Shown: positions 1 to 12,000 of the stretch, piece by piece
Layout: every line of letters starts with the position of its first letter
Position numbering within the stretch: position 1 is the first letter of the stretch
Assembly: GCF_048128805.1 (NCBI RefSeq)
Contig: NC_136010.1
Location: 15,293,980 to 15,357,979, forward strand
Direction: 5' to 3'
Origin: Centroberyx gerrardi
Lineage: Eukaryota; Chordata; Actinopteri; Beryciformes; Berycidae
Length of the DNA: 64,000 nt
Program-made: the position numbers and the translations under genes
Notes under the pieces: model-generated
The model's input: only the letters and a program-made list of their open reading frames with translations
Database searches by the model: none
Told to the model about the DNA's origin: nothing

Positions 1-99
1 GTGAAAAGAGTGTTTTGTTGCCTCTCAGAGAGGCTGAATCTGTCCGGCAGATGCTAATGCTGACTGTGGATCTGTGCCTATGTATATATGTGTCAGCAG

Positions 100-3019
100 A
101 GGAGTACCGAGGAGTGACCACTGTGGACCTGATGAAGAGGGAAGGCAGCAGCCTTGGCCTCACCATCTCCGGAGGGTCCGATAAGGACGGCAAGCCCAGG
201 GTGTCAAACCTACGGCCAGGTGGGCTAGCTGCCAGGTGAGATCTCTGCTCGCTGATGCAGTTAAAACCTGGCAACCACACCGAGCTGTCCGGACGCGTTA
301 TTCTGCTCTCACACATGCACAAGTGTTGTCTAGCTACACCAGCTCACCCTAACCTCAGGATCATAGGCGTTGCATTAGATCAGCTTCTTACTGGGTGATA
401 CTGACCCTGGGACGAATATCCCAACAGGGCATATCTGTGAGAAAGTCCCCTAAGAAATAGAATAGAATAGAATGAATAAGGAATCTGTCCGGCAATTGAA
501 AGTTAGATACGCTGCTTTATAGGCTGGAGATAACATTTCGAAAGACTACCAGTTCTTCTCATTTGCTGCCTAATTCAGTGTGTAGTGGTAATTATTTAAT
601 ATAACTCTTTTCTGTGAGCTTGTTTCATCAGAGATTGTTTAATTAAGATTCAATTAATCTCATTTTCCCCAACGTCAACCACATGAAAAGAAAATGTAGT
701 GGAACGCTCACGCTTCATGATGACTAAGCAGCATGTGACCGCGGCCCCTCTCTCAACACACACACACACACACGCACAGGCACACACACACACACACATG
801 CACACACACACATGCAAAATCTGTTAGAATGACACCACCCCTCTGAAATGCCTTGGCAAAATATCCCATTGCTTGTCAAGACAGTCACTGTGCTAATTCT
901 ACCAAGCAGCTTGTCTTCCCGCGACTGAATTCATCCTCCTACAGTTAGCTAATTGACTGGGTGGAAAGACACACAGGCAGACAGAGGGACAGACAGTGAG
1001 ATTGTGGGATGAGACCGGACCGGATGACAGACCGGGTGGCTTTGCTGGTGACGATGTCTCTCTGTCCCCTGTCAGTGCTCTGATTGGCAGTAGCCCAAAG
1101 GTGAGAGGGCCAGCAGGGCAGCACATCTATTTAATTAGCTTCCCAATGAACAGCATGTTGACTCAGAATGTCACATGTGGGACACCATGTACATTCATCT
1201 GTCTCAGCGTCTGCAGAGGAGAGGATTTCAGCAGTCCCACTCCAGCACGCTCACCCTTCTGCACAGATTTCACAAACGGAGTGTTTCAATCTAGCTAAGC
1301 TAACTTATTAGAGGAATATATAGAAATTAACAATACAACAGACCTCAAACATTGAGGTTGCACTGCAGTGATGTCACCTAAAGCAATAGGTTATTATTTG
1401 TATAAATGTAGGCTATAACACAATGCTCATTCTGCTAGTGCAATAGTTACACAGGCACTGACCTTATTCACACGGCGGACATTTTGGACGCCCAGGGTGG
1501 GAAACTACCTGGAAGACTGGCATATGAAGTGAGGACTTGTAGACCTACCAATGATGAAATTAGCTAGCAATTTAATGAACAGCAACTACAACGACTGCTT
1601 GAATTTAGCAGGGAAGTTAGCTAGCTTACTTATCTGGAGTCTATCCCTCCACATTCTTGAGATCCATTCATATGTTTTTCAGTGAGGAATCTGTGAAATG
1701 ATAAATGTTTGTATGATGTGCATCTGTACACAACAAGGACATAGCTGGGCTGCTCTTCCGGGAAGATCTTCCCATCCCAAATGTGCAAAATGGCCGCTGT
1801 GTGAAAAATGTTATGGCAATCTTGATCTTTTTCTGTTTCACACAGTGGAGACATGAAAGCACCCCAAAAACAGGCCTGGGTTCATTTCAAATGGACTGGT
1901 TGCATCTCATTTTGATGGTCTTTAATGTCCGTCGTTCTCCACAGGAGTGACCAGCTGAATGTGGGAGACTACATCAAGTCAGTGAATGGCATCAACCTGT
2001 CAAAGCTTCGCCACGATGAGATCATTAGCCTGCTGAAGAACATTGGGGAGCGAGTGGTGCTGGAGGTGGAGTATGAGCTGCCTCCGTTTGGTAGGTGAAG
2101 TCCTGTGGGATGGAAAGACCACCTGCAGTGTGCATGGATAGACCTCTGCAGGACATTCTCAGTAGATAAGCCATGCGTAGACAATGCTTGGACACATAGG
2201 GAAAGCTCTGTCATTGAAATACATGCTGTGTACTTTCTATTGAACACAGGTAGAAAATAGATTAGCCTACTACTTTACAAGTGATTGGTTGGGGTTGCAG
2301 ATGGTATAGACCACTTGCTTCAGACCTTGATTCCAGCCTTAGACATAAGTTGCATGGCTACCACCAGCCCACTCTTAATGCTATACCATAACTTCATAAT
2401 TTCTTGTAACTCTATCATGTGCAATTAACCTGATTTTAACCTTAACACCTTGCAGCTAGTCCCTATGCAACTAAAGCACACATGGAAATGGTCTTATATT
2501 TTTTTGTCAAACCCTTAAAAATGTTGTCTTTGTGACTCTTCCCTAAAGCATTTTCTTAATGATGTTCGTTTAATATAGTTCCCAAGCAATGCTGCATTCA
2601 CACAGCAGACTGTCAGCTATGAACATTGAACTTATTTGGCTTCCATGTTAAAATAACCGTTAGAGATGTGGCAATTTATGTGGCCACCCCTAGTTTTTTT
2701 CAAAACTCTATTTTTCTCTACTCTTAGTCCAGACCCCCTCAGGTGTCATAGCCAAGACCATAGAGGTGTGTTTACACAAGGAGGGTAACAGCTTTGGATT
2801 CGTCATGAGAGGTCAGTGTGGCATAGGATATTGGATTTTATATTATTGTACATATCAAACAGTAAAATCTATGTGTTTTTTGCACAGATTTATTGTTTCT
2901 GTTTTGGTTTTCCAGGAGGCTTCCATGAAGACTGGCACAGGTCTCGTCCTCTGGTGGTTACATATGTTCGGCCTGGGGGTCCTGCTGACAGGTGAAGAAA
3001 TGGATGAGATGATTTAGTG

Positions 3020-3071
<52 letters not shown>

Positions 3072-6031
3072 CAAGCGTACCTGTTTGCATGCTCTCTTGC
3101 ATTCCTGTTCATTCCACTGAGCATGCATGTTCATTCCACTGAGCATGCATGTTAGCCTGTCTGAGTCGTGTGCATGCATGCGTGTGTCTATACTGTATGC
3201 TGTAAGTGTGTGTGTGTGTTTAAACTTATGGCCTAACAAATAATGAATTGACTAATTGCCTTATCCTTGTCTGCAGTGAAATCATGTGTCTACTATCTGC
3301 ATGGAATTAGATTTCCAATAATAATACTTCTAAATAATGTTGAAATGCACATTATTTCTTTCGTATTTAATATATGCTCAAGCCCCTATATGGAGTTACG
3401 GCTACATATACATGTATGTATCTCCAAAGCAGAAAGGTCAATGCTCATCCTGAGGCTAATGCAGCATTGCACTTTTCCCCGTGAAATTATTGAGTGCACC
3501 AAAACACTTGAACAGCAGCGGCACCAACAATATTCACCATCGAAGAATATTTACGGCCATTTATCTTGTTTATCCTTCATCTCACCTGGGAGGGGACGCT
3601 CATGTGGAACTATTTAATGATTTACTGTGACTGGTGTTTAAACGCTTGTATGAACCTCTCTTACTCGTCCCCCCCCCCCCTCTCTCTCTCTCTCTCTCCT
3701 CCTCTCCTCCTCCAGAGAGGGCACTCTGAAGGCCGGTGACCGCATATTGAGCATAGACGGCATGCCTTTAAACAGAGAGAAGCACGCTGACGCTTTGACC
3801 ATGCTGATGCAGAGCGGCCAGGAAGCTCTGTTCCTGATTGAGTATGACGTCTCCGTCATGGGTGAGCACACACACACAGGGAATATGTGGAGGCATGGTA
3901 GGGCAGCGTTGCTCTGAGGGTAAATAATGTGGCCGTTTGGCTGCGTTGGATGGGAGTGAGTGTCGGTGCTGGAGACGCCACCAGGGGAGTCACCCAGGCC
4001 CAGAGCGCACGTCAACAGTGAAAGGGTACATGGGTGATATTCCATGGCCCACAAAACATGGAATTGTCACGCATAGCTTAATGATGATCCTCATTTAGGT
4101 TTTAATGTCTCTGTGCAGTTCGGCTTTGAAAGAAAATAACAGAGGTGGTTTCTATTAATAGTAGAGCTCCTCGGGGGGGACAGAGACGGCAGAGGGCTGC
4201 TTCATGAAAGGTAGCATGAAAATGGAGAACTTCATCAGGTATCAGCAAGGTGTCAGGTGTCAGATACTTGATGAGGACCGAGGGTCAAAATGCTGTAAAA
4301 CGGTTGATTAAATGTGTGGCAGCAGTGGGAGCAGTGTGCCGCATTCTCCTTTTTCATGATTCCTTGTAACTACTGACTGCCCTCCAGCACCTGCAAAAAA
4401 AAAAATTGCATATGTATCTTGTATACTGTGAAAAGATAAATCTCAAAGTCCCTACATATGGTGTCAGATAAGATCGTGGCATTGCTTTACATCATTTTCC
4501 AGGCAGAACACGTCGCTCAGGACGACTTTCAGTGACGGTCACTGGTTTGTGTTAACTGTGACTCTGTTCTCTGACTTGACCCCAGTAGAGCAAGGTTGGG
4601 CATGTGCGCTAGACAAATATTAGTTGGTGTGTCTGTCTGAGCCGTCCTGCCATGCCTTAAGCCCTGGTGATGCTAAATATTTCAGCGGACAGGATGCCTC
4701 ATATGTCACCAGCCATGACAAGCTCTCCTCTACTGTCATAAATGAATATTAAGTAAAGTATATTGGTCTATATACAAGTATCATCATCTAGTATTTTTTG
4801 TAGTACAGTTATTTTTATTGTTTGTTCAATGGTTAATTCATTTTGACACCAGGATTAAGTTAAAATGTAGTAACTCTAATATAGAGGAAAGAGTAGATAC
4901 ACCAGCATAGATCAGTGTGAATATGTGAAGAATCAAATACAGTACAACTACAGGAACCTATTCTGACTTTCCCAAAATATCCCACACATACAATAGATTA
5001 TGTTTTTCCATTAGTTCAGAAAATGAAGAAAGATACCGGTTAGATGCATCTGGTAAGTCTACTTCTTTGCCTCTTATGTCCAATCTGTGCGTGTGTGTGT
5101 GTGTGCGTGTGTGTGTCTGTGTGTGTGTGTTCTGTTTCAGAGGCAGTGCAGCAGGCCTCAGGCCCTCTGCTGGTGGAGATAGCGAAAGGTCCCTCTGCCA
5201 GCCTGGGGATCGGCCTCACCACAGCTATATACAGGAGCAAACAAGTCATTATCATCGACAAGATCAAGGCAGCCAGCGTGGTGGAGAGGTGAGACGGACA
5301 AACCACAGACACCTTCCTGACAATAACTTGCTTTTTCTGTGCTTGACAACAACCTCCGTCTCCCTCTCAGGTGTGGAGCGTTGCGTGTAGGTGACATCCT
5401 CCTGTCTATAGACGGGACCAGCACAGAGCATTGCTCCCTGATGGAGGCTACTCAGCTACTGGCCAGCACGTCCGATGTTGTCAAACTGGAGATCCTCCCA
5501 GCCAGTCAGAGCCGCCTTCCCATCAGGCCCCAGGAAACAGGTCTGTCCTGCAGGTGACAGCATAAACACATCAAGGCTGCGCTGGCCGCTTCGACATGAC
5601 ACAGAAAAGAAAGTAGAGGGATGTGGGAGTGGAGCGGTGAAGGGGAATATAATTTGCAGGGAAAGAAAGTGACGTATTGGAAAGGGATTACAAAGATGTC
5701 AGGAATAAAATGTGATCTCATACAGCGTGCAGTAAACAATTCATCATTTTAACTTTTTCTTGTTTTTGAAGTAGGTTCTTGTATAGATTGTGGTGAATGT
5801 GGACAGACTGGGTTTTCAGCATGTTGTCTTCACCATATGTATTGTGACCGGCCTTAGCTATTTTACCTACAGCTGTAGTGAGCCTGACTGCCTCCCAGCA
5901 GCCTTCTTCCATGTGCTGTGAATCAGCCTGTGTGTGTGTGTGTCTGTGTGTGTCTGTGTGTGTGTGTGCGCTGAAGGCTACAATCCCTCTGCCCTCGGGT
6001 AGACACTCGGCCCCTTATGCATACCAACAAG

Positions 6032-6078
<47 letters not shown>

Positions 6079-9000
6079 CATTTTCTCAGTCTGAGATCAT
6101 GTTCGTGCCATGTTTGGCAGTCTTCTTTCTGGGTCAGCAGCTGCAGGGGTTCCTTAACATGTGAGCATGGAAAGAATCATAGAACATGACACATGTGAAT
6201 AAAGTATAGTTCAGTCTTATCTGGGATGGCTGAATCCTGTCTCCTTCAATTTCACTTTGTCCCCTGTTCATTAGTCCTATTGTCCAATCTGCAGTGCTTC
6301 ACTGTGATTTGCCCAGCTTCCTTCTGTCTTTTATCCTCATATATGTTCACTCTGCTCACTGACATACTGTGAAATACTAGAAGTGGATTGCAGCCCGTGC
6401 TCACGATATATTTTCTGCATATCCATCGAATTGTCTCAATTCAAAGTGAGGTGCAGTCAACACTTCTCTGCAAAATTATAGACATTTATCTTGTCCTTCA
6501 AAATAGGATTCAATAAAGATTCGTTCCTTGAATAAGACACTATGACGCCACGATAAGATGATATTTTCACAGTTTCCATTCCCCCAGGATAAGGCGTGAT
6601 TATAAGATGCAATTTGTCTAATCTCCTCTGGGGATTTAATAAGACTGATATGGCCACTAAGAGATTAGGAGTTAATGTTTCTTTCCACCAGTGTAGATAG
6701 AAAACACCATTTCTTGGAGAGCTTCCCTTAGGTGAGCTTAACATAAGCTGCTAGAGCCAGAGCTTTGCAGGTTTGATTGAGTCTGATAGAAACTGGTTCT
6801 CTGAAAAGGGCCAGGGGTTCTCCTGCATGTATTCTGATTACACACGCTGGGATTTAACCAGGTGCCCTGGATATGGCAAACATCCCAGTGCCTACTGTAG
6901 TCGTCCATGTTTCCTGCAAATCCTCCATCCATATGAGCAAGTTGTCAGAGATTAGGCCCCTGCTAATGAAGCACGGAGGATTACTGTCACATGTTACATT
7001 CTCTGACAAATTTAGCTGCAAGAATCTGTACAGGGAAATATATTATTCAGGTGTGTATTTTCAGTCAATGTTTCCCTTTGCATGTTTCATGGATAGCATT
7101 TGACTAAATTTACTGTATTATACACGCTGTGACATCAGGGATACGATGCCTAGCGATATTAACAATCTGTGCTCTCCATTCGCTATGAAGCAGGAAAAGT
7201 GAACAAAAATGCTAAAAAGCACATGAATATGAACCAAGCATGGTCAAGCTATATGTAAGGAAAAGATTCTTATCAACGCAGTCGGCCACACTGTCCTGCC
7301 AATCAGACGCAGGGACAGACATCTTGCATCATCAGCAATCAAGCACTCAGCTGTACACAATCAAGGTCAAGCCACATGTCGTCTGCTTTCTCCTCACACC
7401 AGCGTCAGTTCCCGCTGACAGCGACACCATGCCCAGTGGTCAGCGTAGTCAAACTGTTTTTGCGCCTTCTGGCTCTTTTGAAAATGAAATTATACAAATG
7501 ATCTCCAATTTGCAGTCAGCTTTTTTGAGGCTTGCTCGTAAAAGTAAGATCCTGTTCATTAGACCCTTCTCTGATCCCATTCAGTGAATTCAGTTACATG
7601 TGTCTAACTGATTTTCAGATGCTCATCAAAATACATTAAACCAAGGGACTTAATCTAGTGTACCATGAAGAAAACATTAAATATCAATTACTCTGCTCCA
7701 AATTATCCTTCAGGCACTGTGTGGTGTGGTGTAAATTTAGACGCGGGAATGAAAGCAGAATTTCATGGGCAGAATTTAGTACAGTGCATAACAGAGGAGT
7801 GGATCTGGTTTGCTTAATGGGTGTATTTGCTTCTTTATTGCTGCAGTAAAAGTGCAGAAGAGCAACCATCATCATTGGGACCAAAGTAGCAACTACTGCC
7901 ATCCCCCACATGCCAGTCACGGCAAGACATGGAGCAGCCCCAGCCACCCACACAACCAGCAGGACCACTGCAAATGTAAGTTATCACTTCTGACAGCACT
8001 GCTGCTGGCTATACACTATAGTAGGAGCCTTTTCTTCAGCACACTTGATAAATCTATTTCCAGGACATTTTACTCCAACACCAGTCACCATATTATCCGT
8101 TTTGTGCTATCATGTACGCATGTTTCTGCTGTCACATGTGGACATGCATGACAAGTCAGGTGATGTTTTGATTGGGGCATTGCATTTGGTTTTCGGTTTG
8201 CTCTTGCCAGTCATTTGATGCGTGGAGTATGTCTCCTTTCAGCTCTGGTGAGTGGTGGCTTCTCCCCTTCCTCCACAGCCACCTCAGGCTTCAGCAGCCA
8301 GGGTAGCAACACGCTGCCCTGCCCCATTCCCCCCATCCCTCCCACCAGCCCCCGCAGCACAACCGGCAAGAGGAGGAACAGGAAGAAGGACCACAAGAGC
8401 TCACGTATGATAACTGCCTGCCTCTATTCTTCTTCTTTTTACCACATTAAAAACGTTTGCAATGCTGTTAAAACACACCTTCCCCCTCCACATCTGCACC
8501 CCCCCGCCCCCCCCCCCCCCCCCCTCGGTGTGTTGACAGATCTGACTGATCAATGATTTAAACGTGACTGACGTAAACTGTGATGAGTGACTCATTCTCT
8601 TTCCCCCCTTTCGCTGTCTCTGTGGGTACATGTCTCTTCCCCTTACCCTCCCCTTTTTTTTCTCTCCCACAATCCCTCTCTTGCTCCGTTTATCTGCCAC
8701 TTTTCCGCTGTATCTCTCTCTGCTCTGTCCCTCCCTCCTTTCCTCTCCTCCCTCCCTCCCTCCCTCCCTCAGTATCTCTGGCGTCCAGTTCGGTTGGCCC
8801 AGGGGGGCAGGTTGTTCATGTGGAAACAAGTGAGGTCGTCCTGAGGGGGGATCCACTCACAGGTTTTGGGGTCCAGCTGCAGGGGGGTGTCTTTGCCACA
8901 GAGACCCTGTCTGCTCCTCCAGTCATCCGCTTTATTGAGCCCGACAGCCCTGCTGAGAGGTAACGCGCTGAGACGCTGAACAAGTAAACAAATATCATAT

Positions 9001-12000
9001 ATGGAGTCACCTTCAACTCAGGGCCTTAGTGCTAATCATTCAGCCTGGCAACAAAGCCGAGCCACCACATCTGAAAAAGGCTAATTTTAGCCTGATGCAT
9101 CACCTGAAAGCAGGAACGTTGCAGCCACATTTGTCCAATGTCTGCCAACTTAGCGTTGAGTTGTAGTGCTTCTAACAGTTAACCTCAAGTCATGGTAATG
9201 GTGTATTTCCTTAGTAGGGGAGGCCAAAGCCTAAGATGTCAAAATATCAACAGATGCTCTCCGCAATTTCATGTGTCAGTTATTATAATAGAGTCTTAGT
9301 CTTGAGTGTGTTTTTGACAAATCAGAATAGTAGTTTGGAGCTTCTTACTTTTCCAGCAGTAGATTTATTACTAAAAATTAGCCATATAGGGCATCAATGC
9401 AGCCATAGATTTGCTATAGCTGGCGCTGTCTCTAAAAGCCCCCTATACTGCTATTTATTGATCAAGGCAACATGATACAGTCCAATTAACACATAGCCCT
9501 AATCAGGCTAGTGTGTGTTATCTGCCGTTGTCTTGCAAGATTAATGATGGTGTCTGTGCGAGTAGCAGAGGGTCGTGTCCCTCGGGTCTGGTAATACGAT
9601 TAGTCCGGCAGCAGTTGGACAGGAGTGACTCAAGTACAGCGTCCTATTGTGATGTTGGTCTCTCAGCATCAACACAAGGTTAATGAATAGCAGTGGTCGG
9701 TGAATTAATCCTAGTTGACAGCGCTTCCGTATTTGCCCTCACAATTACGGATCTGATTGAATGTGTGATGTGTGATTTTCTCTGTGTGTGTGTGTCTGTG
9801 TTTGCTAGGGTGATTTTTCAAGTTCAAGTAAGGTCAATTTCTTTATGTTGAGCCTAGAGGCCATCGTTCATTTTAAATATCTTGTCGTTCAGTCCACGTG
9901 ACACGTCGTGTTAAACTGGGTCACAGTGTCACTCATGTCAGAATAATTTCTCTGAAAATAGAAATTCAAAACCTATTATGGCATGTAGTGTGGACGTACG
10001 CGCTGGTGGTGTGAGGATGAAATGGGATCCGTTTTATGAGGTTTAACAGGAAGTTGCTTGTCTTCCCTTTGGGTTTTTATACATTTCTTCTAAATATCAC
10101 AAGGTTTGTTCTTCCTATTTCAGATAAGAAGCTTGACCGCATAGCATGTTTTTCCCTTTCTCATTCATAACACGACATGAGATGCAAGATACTTGCTTTT
10201 AATATCATCATTTAGATTTATTTGTACTCTTCCAACCTGTAAGACTATTTTGTGTGTCTTTCTGTGTGAAGGTGTGGGCTGCTGCAGGTTGGGGACAGAC
10301 TGCTGTCCATTAATGGGATCCCCACAGAGGACGGCACTCTGGAGGAAGCCCATCAGCTGCTGAGAGATGCCGCTCTGGCCAACAAGGTCACACTGGAGCT
10401 AGAGTTCGATGTTGCAGGTATCATCAGTCTGTCACCCAGGGATGAGATCAGGAGCAAAAGGCAAAAAGAAAACTGCAGTCTCCCCTTAGAAAAGAATGGG
10501 AGCTGTATGTCAAAAACCTGAACTGCTGAAAAAAACAAAATTATGCATTCCTGATTCTGAGATCTAACAGAGCTATATAGTGAAACATTAGTTATTTTAT
10601 CCTGCTTACATTTATCTGTATTTTCATTCCCAATTAGAGTCTGTGATTCCCAGCAGTGGCACCTTCCATGTTAAACTGCCCAAGAGGAGAGGAGTGGAGC
10701 TGGGCATCACCATCAGTGGTGAGTGAGCAGAGACATACAGCAGGGGGCAGTGTTGCTCAACTTTAGTACACAGGCCTGCATACTGTAACTCTCCTGCTTT
10801 TGGATCAATGTTCTGTGATCCATAAAACTGCAGCCTGCAATACCATGAGGGCAAATACCTCATTACCTCCGATGAATAATACTGCTCTGCTACCGGCATT
10901 CATCATTACCCTTTTTTATGCTCTAACTAACTCTGAAAAAACAGTACAAACAAGATGAGTATGAGCAAAGATTATGGTCAGTACAACAAAAAGAAAAGGA
11001 ACTTGAATTATATAGATCTAGGGTGTTGTGCCTAACCACTTTTTGCACAACCTTTACCATTTGCTTTTCCAAATAGTTAACACAGTATATTATCATGATA
11101 TTATCACAATCTTATGGCAATAATACTAATGCTTTAAACTTTCCATTATTTCACTAGCAAGTAAGAAACCTGGCAAGCCCCTCATAATCTCTGACATCAA
11201 AAAAGGAAGCATAGCACACAGGTATGTCCCATCATCATGTGGAGCTATTAATACTTTTTAGAAGCTTTTTTTGTTTTGTTTTAGTAAACTGTATATTATT
11301 GTTGTTGTTGTTTAATTGAGGTCGTTAGAGACCTCAGTCGTTTTGTCACCTCACCTGCACATTTAGATTTCCATTTCATTTTTTCATGCATTTTGTTTTA
11401 ACGTGTGCAAAATAAAAATATAGATATAGATATTATTGGTGAATGAGCAGTAATATCTCATTAGGAGGTTTTACTGCTCCAGCTCTGATTGTAGAAAGTA
11501 ACATCAGACATTTTATAAATGCAAAAATCACAGTTAAGGAGCTGCTTCAGTGGACTCAGATGGATGAAGTAGCCTATTATCAGTCATTTTGACAGTATGT
11601 GACCTGTAACATACTGTTCTGTTCTGGTATGTTGCAGGTCATATTAGGGAAACATGATTTCTCAACAAACAGTTCAGGGTCAACTAGGTTTTCTAGGCCT
11701 ATCTGGGATTATTCAGGAACAAAATAAAATTGTTTGGGAACCCACTGTGTAATACAACTCTAATTGGATTGAGCTATGAAAACTGGATCAGTAGGGCAGA
11801 CCAGCTACATTTCAAAAGGGCTCAGTGTTGATTAGGTTGAGGGTGAGGTTACGGTCACCCCGAAGGATCCCATTGAGACACTACGCTAATAGGATTCCTA
11901 CTGTATGAGTCAGGGCCAGCTCCCTGGCCCTGGTTAATAATTGTGATCCTCTTGCTTTTCTACCTGGTAGAACAGGCACTCTGGAGCCTGGAGACAGGCT

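Larger units (their letters stand above)
100..5540 (+). other. grip2: GRIP2 PDZ1-PDZ2-PDZ3 coding block
   Basis: PDZ1 spans exons 100-235 and 1945-2090. Its carboxylate-binding loop reads SLGLTISGG, followed by [15 protein letters not shown] and closing with [14 protein letters not shown]2 spans 2728-2811, 2916-2991 and 3716-3861, with loop SFGFVMRGG and end [12 protein letters not shown]3 spans 5141-5288 and 5371-5540, with SLGIGLTT and end VVKLEILPA. In GRIP proteins PDZ1-3 form the first tandem group. The donor at 5540 was preferred to the nearby GTGACA at 5554 because only 5540 (phase 1) joins in frame to the exon at 7847. Confidence 0.9.
5541..7846 (+). other. Largest GRIP2 intron in the window
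   Basis: The 2.3 kb between the PDZ3 exon and the linker exon contains GT repeats (5929-5969), CA repeats (6033-6080) and otherwise unique AT-rich DNA. No exon with family similarity was found. A conserved non-coding element or cassette exon cannot be excluded without alignment. Confidence 0.55.

Noticed and set aside
8401-8856. A 151-codon - frame rich in Gly, Arg and Glu
   Set aside because: Antisense of poly-C and CCCT repeats plus part of a GRIP2 exon; composition reflects the repeats.
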